Assembly (NCBI GenBank): GCA_024280335.1 | Contig: JAJRQI010000049.1 | Location: 38,300-102,299 of the forward strand | DNA from: Deltaproteobacteria bacterium | Lineage (GTDB): Bacteria > Desulfobacterota > Desulfuromonadia > Desulfuromonadales > Geopsychrobacteraceae | Direction: 5' to 3' | DNA: 64,000 nt | Part shown: positions 59,676 through 64,000 of the stretch, piece after piece | Layout of the letters: every line of letters starts with the position of its first letter | Position numbering within the stretch: the stretch's first letter is position 1 | Program-made: the position numbers and the translations under genes | The notes under the pieces: generated by a model | The model's input: the letters and a program-made list of their open reading frames with translations, nothing else | Told to the model about the DNA's origin: nothing | Database searches by the model: none

Positions 59676-61481
59676 ATGTATATTCGACAAACCAAAACCA
59701 GAAGCTCGGTATCGGGTGATGACTACTACACTTTTCGGCTGGTTGTCTCTGAGCGAGTTGGCGGCAAGGTCCGGCAACGGACCCTGCTGAATCTTGGCAA
59801 GAATTTTTCCCTTCCGAAAGAGCAATGGCAACAGCTCTGTAGCAGAATCGATCAGATTCTTTCCGGTCAGGGGGCACTATTGACCGAATCTGACGAGATC
59901 GAAGAACTGGCGCAGCGCTATGCTGCTCAAATGGTGGTCAATGCTCCTGTTGCTACAGGTTCCGCCGAGGCTGAGGAAGATTACCAGGAGGTGGATGTTG
60001 CGTCTCTTGAATTGATCCGCCCCCGCTCAGTGGGTGTGGAGAATGTGGCACTGGAGGCTCTATCCTGGCTGCAACTCCCCGAAATTCTTGAGTCGGCAGG
60101 ACTCAATGGGGTTCAGCGGGCAGCGGCGATTGGCAGTATTGTCGGGCGGATGGCCGCGCCAGGAAGTGAGCTGGCAACCATGCGCTGGCTCAATGAGCGC
60201 AGTGCCCTGGGCGAGCTTCTGGAGGTTGACTTTGAAGCCATGCCGGCGATGCGGCTGTACCGCACCTCAGACCTGCTGGTACGCAAGCGCAAGGAGATAG
60301 AAGCGGCACTATTTTCACGCATCGAAGACATCTTCGCCCTTCCGACAACGGTGACACTCTACGATCTGACCAACACCTACTTTGAAGGCGAAGCCGCTAG
60401 CAACAACAAAGCTTGTCGCGGGCGTTCCAAAGAAAAACGTAGTGACTGCCCACTGGTGACGCTGGGACTGGTACTGGATGGAAGTGGTTTTGTTCGGCAA
60501 TCCAGAATGTTCGAAGGTAACGTCGTTGAATCAAAGACCCTTGAAGAGATGTTGGAAGAATTGCAGGCCCCTTCCGGCGCGTTGGTGATCATGGATGCTG
60601 GGATTGCCACCTGTGCCAATATCGAATGGCTGGTCGAGCATCAGTATCGCTACCTGGTTGTCAGTCGCGAACGCAATCGCCAATTTGATGAGCAGCACGC
60701 CGTGGAAACCACCACCGCTTCGAAGCAGACGATTCAGATTCAGCGAGTGATCAATGAGGATGAGACGGAAGTGCGCCTGTATTGCCATTCCCCACAACGG
60801 CAAGAAAAAGAAACGGCCATGACCAGCCAGGCCTGTCAGAGATTTGAAGCCGGACTCAACAAAATAGCCGAGAACCTGCAAAAGCCACGCGGAGAAAAAC
60901 GCCAGGAGAAACTGCTGCAGAGGATCGGGCGACTGCAGGAAAAAAGTCGTGGGATCAGCCAGCATTACCGCGTTGAATTAACTCCGGATGCCAGTGGCAA
61001 CAAAGCCATAGCCCTCACCTGGGAGAAGCTTCCAATCAGCGGAACCAGACTAACCCATCCCGGCGTCTATTGTCTGCGCACCAACGAAATGAACTGGGAC
61101 GAAGCAACCTTGTGGCAAACCTACACCATGCTGACCGACCTGGAGGCAGTCTTTCGCAGCCTGAAATCCGAACTGGGACTGCGCCCGATTTACCACCACA
61201 AGGAAGAACGAACCGAAGGCCACCTGTTTATCACGGTGCTGGCGTATCAAGCCGTACAGGCGCTCCGGAAAAATCTCAAAGCAAAAGGAATCAATGACAG
61301 TTGGACCTGTTTGCGAGAGCTACTCTCGGTGCAACAGCGAATCACCGCAACCTTCAAGCAGCGCGATGGTCGAACCCTGCATATCCGCAAAACGACCGTT
61401 GCAGAGCCGAAGCTAAAGAAACTTTATGAAGCTCTGGATATTTCTCCGACACCAGGAGGCATTCAGAAACTGATCGATTAA
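59676..61481 (+). CDS. IS1634/IS4-type transposase
   Basis: The 601-residue protein has a DDE catalytic core. The Asp residues lie in TLYDLTNTYFEG and VIMDAGIAT, and Glu lies in YHHKEERTEGHLFITVLAYQ. The insertion domain and the YRYLVVSRERNR stretch are typical of IS1634-family transposases. The frame is intact, so the element may be active. It separates the nucleotidyltransferase pair from the DUF4143 remnant. Confidence 0.93.
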   Translation: MYIRQTKTRSSVSGDDYYTFRLVVSERVGGKVRQRTLLNLGKNFSLPKEQWQQLCSRIDQILSGQGALLTESDEIEELAQRYAAQMVVNAPVATGSAEAEEDYQEVDVASLELIRPRSVGVENVALEALSWLQLPEILESAGLNGVQRAAAIGSIVGRMAAPGSELATMRWLNERSALGELLEVDFEAMPAMRLYRTSDLLVRKRKEIEAALFSRIEDIFALPTTVTLYDLTNTYFEGEAASNNKACRGRSKEKRSDCPLVTLGLVLDGSGFVRQSRMFEGNVVESKTLEEMLEELQAPSGALVIMDAGIATCANIEWLVEHQYRYLVVSRERNRQFDEQHAVETTTASKQTIQIQRVINEDETEVRLYCHSPQRQEKETAMTSQACQRFEAGLNKIAENLQKPRGEKRQEKLLQRIGRLQEKSRGISQHYRVELTPDASGNKAIALTWEKLPISGTRLTHPGVYCLRTNEMNWDEATLWQTYTMLTDLEAVFRSLKSELGLRPIYHHKEERTEGHLFITVLAYQAVQALRKNLKAKGINDSWTCLRELLSVQQRITATFKQRDGRTLHIRKTTVAEPKLKKLYEALDISPTPGGIQKLID

Positions 61482-61508
61482 TGGGGAAATACGAGCATGT
61501 AGTGCCAT

Positions 61509-61543
61509 ACGGCCATTTTGTGGGCCGTAATGCGCTGTTTTTT
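61509..61543 (+). terminator. Terminator after the transposase
   Basis: ACGGCC-N8-GGCCGT hairpin, nine bases, then six T. It includes the end of the second 13-bp repeat copy. Confidence 0.65.
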
Positions 61544-61564
61544 AAAGAGATTTTTTCTTGAGTG

Positions 61565-61987
61565 TTAAACATGGGCTACGATCAGGGCATGGTGCTGGGC
61601 GACGCCGGAGCCGCGCTGGAAAATCTTCTGGCGATTAGCCTGTATAAGCATATTCTGGGGCGCGAAGACACAACGGGAAAAACCCTATCGCTCAATTACC
61701 TGCGCACCAAAGAGGGCCGGGAAGTCGATTTCTGTATCGTCGCAGAAGAGGCTGCAGAGAAGATGATCGAAGTCAAGGCAGCCGATTCGAACCTCGATAA
61801 AAATTTACGCTATTTCAGCGAACGTTACCCTTTTCAAGCGGTGCAGGTTGTCGGTCGGCAGGGTAGAGTAGGAATGGTAACTTATAATCTCATGGACGTC
61901 CCCGGCACTGCGGCAGTCTCCCGGTGTTTGATAGTGGAGGCCAGTTTAGAGGGCGGGGCGTTGAACGGCAAGATGGGGCCCGGTTGA
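61565..61987 (+). pseudogene. C-terminal fragment of a DUF4143 ATPase
   Basis: The fragment has the end of a DUF4143 domain: ALENLLAISLYKHIL, LRTKEGREVDFCIV and MIEVKAADSNLDKNLRYF, running to the stop at 61987. The AAA ATPase half is absent. The IS insertion may have removed or displaced it. Confidence 0.72.
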
Positions 61988-62081
61988 CGCTTACCCCGTA
62001 AAAAAGCGTTTGACAAATTGCAAGATAGACATTACCTTGCCCCTTCATTAAATGTAATTGCTGTTGTCTTGGAGGGGGTCC

Positions 62082-62108
62082 ATGAATCGCATTACTGTAT
62101 CTAATTAG
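62082..62108 (+). CDS. 8-codon ORF with strong ribosome site
   Basis: ATG-AAT-CGC-ATT-ACT-GTA-TCT-AAT-TAG encodes MNRITVSN. A long GGAGGGGG site stands 3 bases before the ATG. The stop codon lies inside the left arm of a terminator hairpin that begins at 62107. The arrangement suggests a leader peptide or ribosome-controlled attenuator for the gene at 62240, or a tiny independent peptide gene. No known family. Confidence 0.4.
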   Translation: MNRITVSN

Positions 62109-62155
62109 CCCGTTTTTGGTCAGGGATTACCCTGTGCTGAAAATGGGCTGTTTTT
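62107..62155 (+). terminator. Terminator/attenuator hairpin overlapping the short ORF
   Basis: AGCCC-G-TTTT pairs with AAAA-T-GGGCT (62140-62149), with inner CAGGG/CCCTG. T5 follows one base later. It lies 85 bp before the next start codon. Confidence 0.7.
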
Positions 62156-62239
62156 GTTTGGTGCGCTTTGCAATAAGTCGTTCAAACAAAGTAGCTAGAT
62201 ATCTCCGAATTTCCGATAGACATTCGCAAAGGATGATCG

Positions 62240-63481
62240 ATGCATTTTGCCCATAGCCTGTTCTATCTTTTCCTCATCATGCTTCTCACCGCCGGGTATG
62301 TAGCGGTGGCTTCAGGTGCCGTCTGTGGCCTTTGGGTATTGCTTCGCAGGTTGTTTTCAGGTCACAAATCGCAAAAGAGAGCCATGGAAGGTCAGGATTC
62401 GCAGACCCCTTCACCAGAACCCGAAAGACGCTCCCCTGGTTTCTACAAGGCGGCCAGCGTGTTCATCCTGGGTGTTTTTCTTGTCTACCATGTTGCCTTT
62501 TACGTCCAGCAGCGCATGGAATGGATGGGAAATGACAACGCCCACCCGACAGCCAAGGAGTATTTTGTCGCCGGGCAGGTTCTCTACGGATTTCGAGCAG
62601 TGCTCACCCGTTTTCTCCATCCGGAAAATCCCCTGCTCGCCCCCTTGAACGGGTTGCAGCAGAAAATCTACGCTCAAGGCGTGCAACTGTTACCGGAAGA
62701 GGATGGCGAGCGCTACGTCTGGGAGCAGCTCTGGTTCCTCTACCCGTACACCCGAACCCTGCGCGAAACCAAAGATGGCGATCGTCGCAAATACTCACCG
62801 GACATGGTGAAGCTGCTGGATAGGTGCTGGGAGTGCCTGGAGGGGATGGCGATCCAACCTTTTGCTGATCGGCAGATGGAACGGGAACAGTATTATCGCA
62901 ACTATCCCGGGTTGGCTTTTTATTACAATCTGAAAAGGCCCCAATATTTAAAAACAATCAACGGGGCTTTGTGGATCATTGCGCAAGATCCGGTACGCAT
63001 AGAGCGAACTGAGCATTTGATCGGCTGGTTAGAAAAATTGAAACAGAAGTGGCAAGCTGATCTGGAAATGGTAGATACCCTGCGCAAACACCCGCCTATA
63101 GCTGTTGCCCGGCAGGAAGCTTTGATGGGCAGTCTGATATATGCAATTGAGACCGTCATCCTTGAAAAATCGTTTGGCTGTAACCATCCGTACATCAAGC
63201 TCTATATCAAGACCAGAAATGATTTTGTGGGTAGTCGGGAGAGGCCCTCACCCTTGATGCGCATGCGTAACGCAAAGCAGCGGGAGTACCATTACGATGC
63301 CCAGATCAACTGGGTTGGAGCACGTTTTTACAAACGCACTCTGCCCCTGTATTGCGGTTACGAGGTGGCTGGTGAGGAAAGCAATACGAAATTTGATAAA
63401 TTCATCGGTTGGGATGAAAAAATTAATCGGCTTTTCAAAAAAGAAATTCAACTGATCAAGGAGGCGGGCTATGGCAAGTGA
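62240..63481 (+). CDS. Unknown membrane protein, 413 aa
   Basis: I do not recognise the family. There are two helices near the N-terminus (about 6-35 and 70-88), with a basic and Ser/Pro-rich cytoplasmic-type linker between. A long soluble C-terminal domain follows, rich in aromatic and charged residues (YFVAGQVLYGFRAVLTRFLH, QLWFLYPYTRTLRETKDGD, WIIAQDPVRIERTEHLIGWL). Its stop lies 11 bp into the next gene, which indicates coupling. It sits beside mobile DNA and toxin-antitoxin genes, so an accessory role is likely. Confidence 0.65.
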   Translation: MHFAHSLFYLFLIMLLTAGYVAVASGAVCGLWVLLRRLFSGHKSQKRAMEGQDSQTPSPEPERRSPGFYKAASVFILGVFLVYHVAFYVQQRMEWMGNDNAHPTAKEYFVAGQVLYGFRAVLTRFLHPENPLLAPLNGLQQKIYAQGVQLLPEEDGERYVWEQLWFLYPYTRTLRETKDGDRRKYSPDMVKLLDRCWECLEGMAIQPFADRQMEREQYYRNYPGLAFYYNLKRPQYLKTINGALWIIAQDPVRIERTEHLIGWLEKLKQKWQADLEMVDTLRKHPPIAVARQEALMGSLIYAIETVILEKSFGCNHPYIKLYIKTRNDFVGSRERPSPLMRMRNAKQREYHYDAQINWVGARFYKRTLPLYCGYEVAGEESNTKFDKFIGWDEKINRLFKKEIQLIKEAGYGK

Positions 63482-63920
63482 CAAGGATTATATCCAACAA
63501 GAGGTGGACAAAAACCCCGATCTCGCTTTAGAAGTGGAGGCAAAGCTTGGCGAGGTTCTTGGCAATCCGGGCAATGTAACGGCACTTACCGCAGCAATTA
63601 CGGCCACGGCGACAACTTATGCAGCCAATATCCCTCAAGGCACCAATAATGTCAGCTTGCCGATAAAAATATTCACATCAAAATCAAATGTTTTGCTGAG
63701 CATCACCATCAACCTTAGCTCAGGCGAGGATCCCGCAAAAGCCATTGCCATGGCGATTGCTTCACAGGCTGCGGCTTCGATGGTAGCAGCAGCCGGGGCT
63801 GCAGCAGCGGGAGCCGCTGCTCCATTTTTGATTGCCGTCGGCGCAACCGCGGTCGGCTATTTTGTTTGCCCAGCGGAGCTGGCAAACCCGGCCTGTTGCA
63901 AGATACAGGCGTCACCCTGA
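63471..63920 (+). CDS. Unknown 149-aa protein with Ala/Gly-rich hydrophobic C-terminus
   Basis: The N-terminal half (about 1-85) is soluble (DKDYIQQEVDKNPDLALEVE, then VSLPIKIFTSKSNVLLSITI). The next 50 residues form a long hydrophobic Ala/Gly-rich stretch (AIASQAAASMVAAAGAAAAG, ending LIAVGATAVGYFVC). This layout is seen in pore-forming peptides and some toxins. It overlaps the end of the 413-residue membrane protein gene by 11 bp, so the two may be effector and immunity or transport partner. Function unknown. No family recognised. Confidence 0.6.
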   Translation: MASDKDYIQQEVDKNPDLALEVEAKLGEVLGNPGNVTALTAAITATATTYAANIPQGTNNVSLPIKIFTSKSNVLLSITINLSSGEDPAKAIAMAIASQAAASMVAAAGAAAAGAAAPFLIAVGATAVGYFVCPAELANPACCKIQASP

Positions 63921-64000
63921 TCAGGGGGAAGACAATCCGAATCGCAAGGGCGTTGCTGGTAACGGCAGGGTCTGAAGGAAGCGATAGGAAGTGAACGGCA
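63921..64000. other. Right edge, no feature
   Basis: No start codon with a good ribosome site, hairpin or repeat can be supported in this last stretch. Confidence 0.5.

Larger units (their letters stand above)
59614..61543 (+). mobile_element. IS1634-family insertion element (region around transposase)
   Basis: The transposase gene is flanked by a directly repeated 13-mer ATGTAGTGCCATA at 59614-59626 and 61497-61509. A terminator hairpin (ACGGCC/GGCCGT and T6) ends at 61543. I could not find terminal inverted repeats or a target-site duplication by eye, so the true ends are uncertain. Confidence 0.55.

Noticed and set aside
59614..61543. Terminal inverted repeats for the IS element
   Set aside because: Comparing the two flanks in opposite orientation gave no convincing inverted match; only direct 13-bp repeats were found, so ends are left open.
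1..64000. tRNA, rRNA or CRISPR arrays
   Set aside because: No cloverleaf-like block with a CCA-type end, no rRNA-like conserved stretches, and no regularly spaced direct repeats were found by eye.

Overview
The window looks like a chromosomal segment of a GC-rich, anaerobic or microaerophilic deltaproteobacterium of the Desulfuromonadales (Geobacter/Pelobacter/Desulfuromonas type). This is an inference from gene content: three sigma-54 activators with matching -24/-12 promoters, a selenocysteine formate dehydrogenase with FdhD/FdhE maturation genes, a diheme cytochrome c peroxidase, and an aryl-polyene/ladderane-like fatty-acid cluster. No rRNA, tRNA or CRISPR array was seen.

Left part (1-8900): the 5' part of clpB runs off the left edge. 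Two tandem hsp20 genes follow, with a near-consensus sigma-54 promoter, a row of TGCGAC/GTCGCA palindromes and a neighbouring sigma-54 activator. A PilZ gene precedes that activator. Next is an ECF sigma factor/anti-sigma operon with a Leu-rich secreted peptide and a Gln-rich DUF3106 protein. Three promoter copies with the same -35 and spacing (GTAAACC-N15-CGTCTAA or CGTCAGA) sit before a divergent glycine-zipper lipoprotein, the sigma factor and a Met/Asn/Gln-repeat secreted protein, which defines a small local ECF regulon.

Central part (8944-38741): a roughly 30-kb biosynthetic cluster. About 29 minus-strand genes, many with overlapping ends, encode a ketoreductase, several ketosynthases plus two degenerate ketosynthase-like partners, three acyl carrier proteins, two hot-dog dehydratases, a thioesterase, a CrtI-like FAD oxidoreductase, acyltransferases, a GT2-DUF2062 glycosyltransferase, three consecutive radical SAM proteins (cobalamin-binding type), LolA-, MMPL- and DUF3261-type export proteins, a PagL-like lipid A deacylase, a BtrH-like acyl transferase, an ABC exporter and a methyltransferase. 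A fourth radical SAM protein and a KAS III enzyme converge on the cluster from the plus strand. It resembles aryl polyene clusters in its PKS and transport genes, but shows no aryl starter genes and adds the radical SAM/CrtI set associated with ladderane-type clusters. Its product is unknown. This is the most likely undescribed system here. One acyltransferase gene carries an in-frame TAG.

Right-centre (38.9-56.3 kb): a small secreted protein, an AIM24-family protein, a short sigma-54 activator and a methyltransferase lead into a formate dehydrogenase locus: fdhA (Sec), fdhB, fdhC, a DsbA-like thiol oxidoreductase with an apparent Sec-Pro-Tyr-Cys active site, a cytochrome c peroxidase, fdhE and an fdhD-mobA fusion. 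A divergent response regulator/periplasmic binding protein/histidine kinase operon and a -24/-12 promoter before fdhA suggest two-component sigma-54 control.

Right end (56.3-64 kb): an accessory region with HigBA and Phd/ParE-type toxin-antitoxin pairs, a truncated HepT, an MNT/HI0074 nucleotidyltransferase pair, an IS1634-type transposase, remnants of a BTAD regulator and a DUF4143 ATPase, an 8-codon ORF overlapping a terminator, and two adjacent unknown genes, one with an Ala-rich hydrophobic C-terminus.
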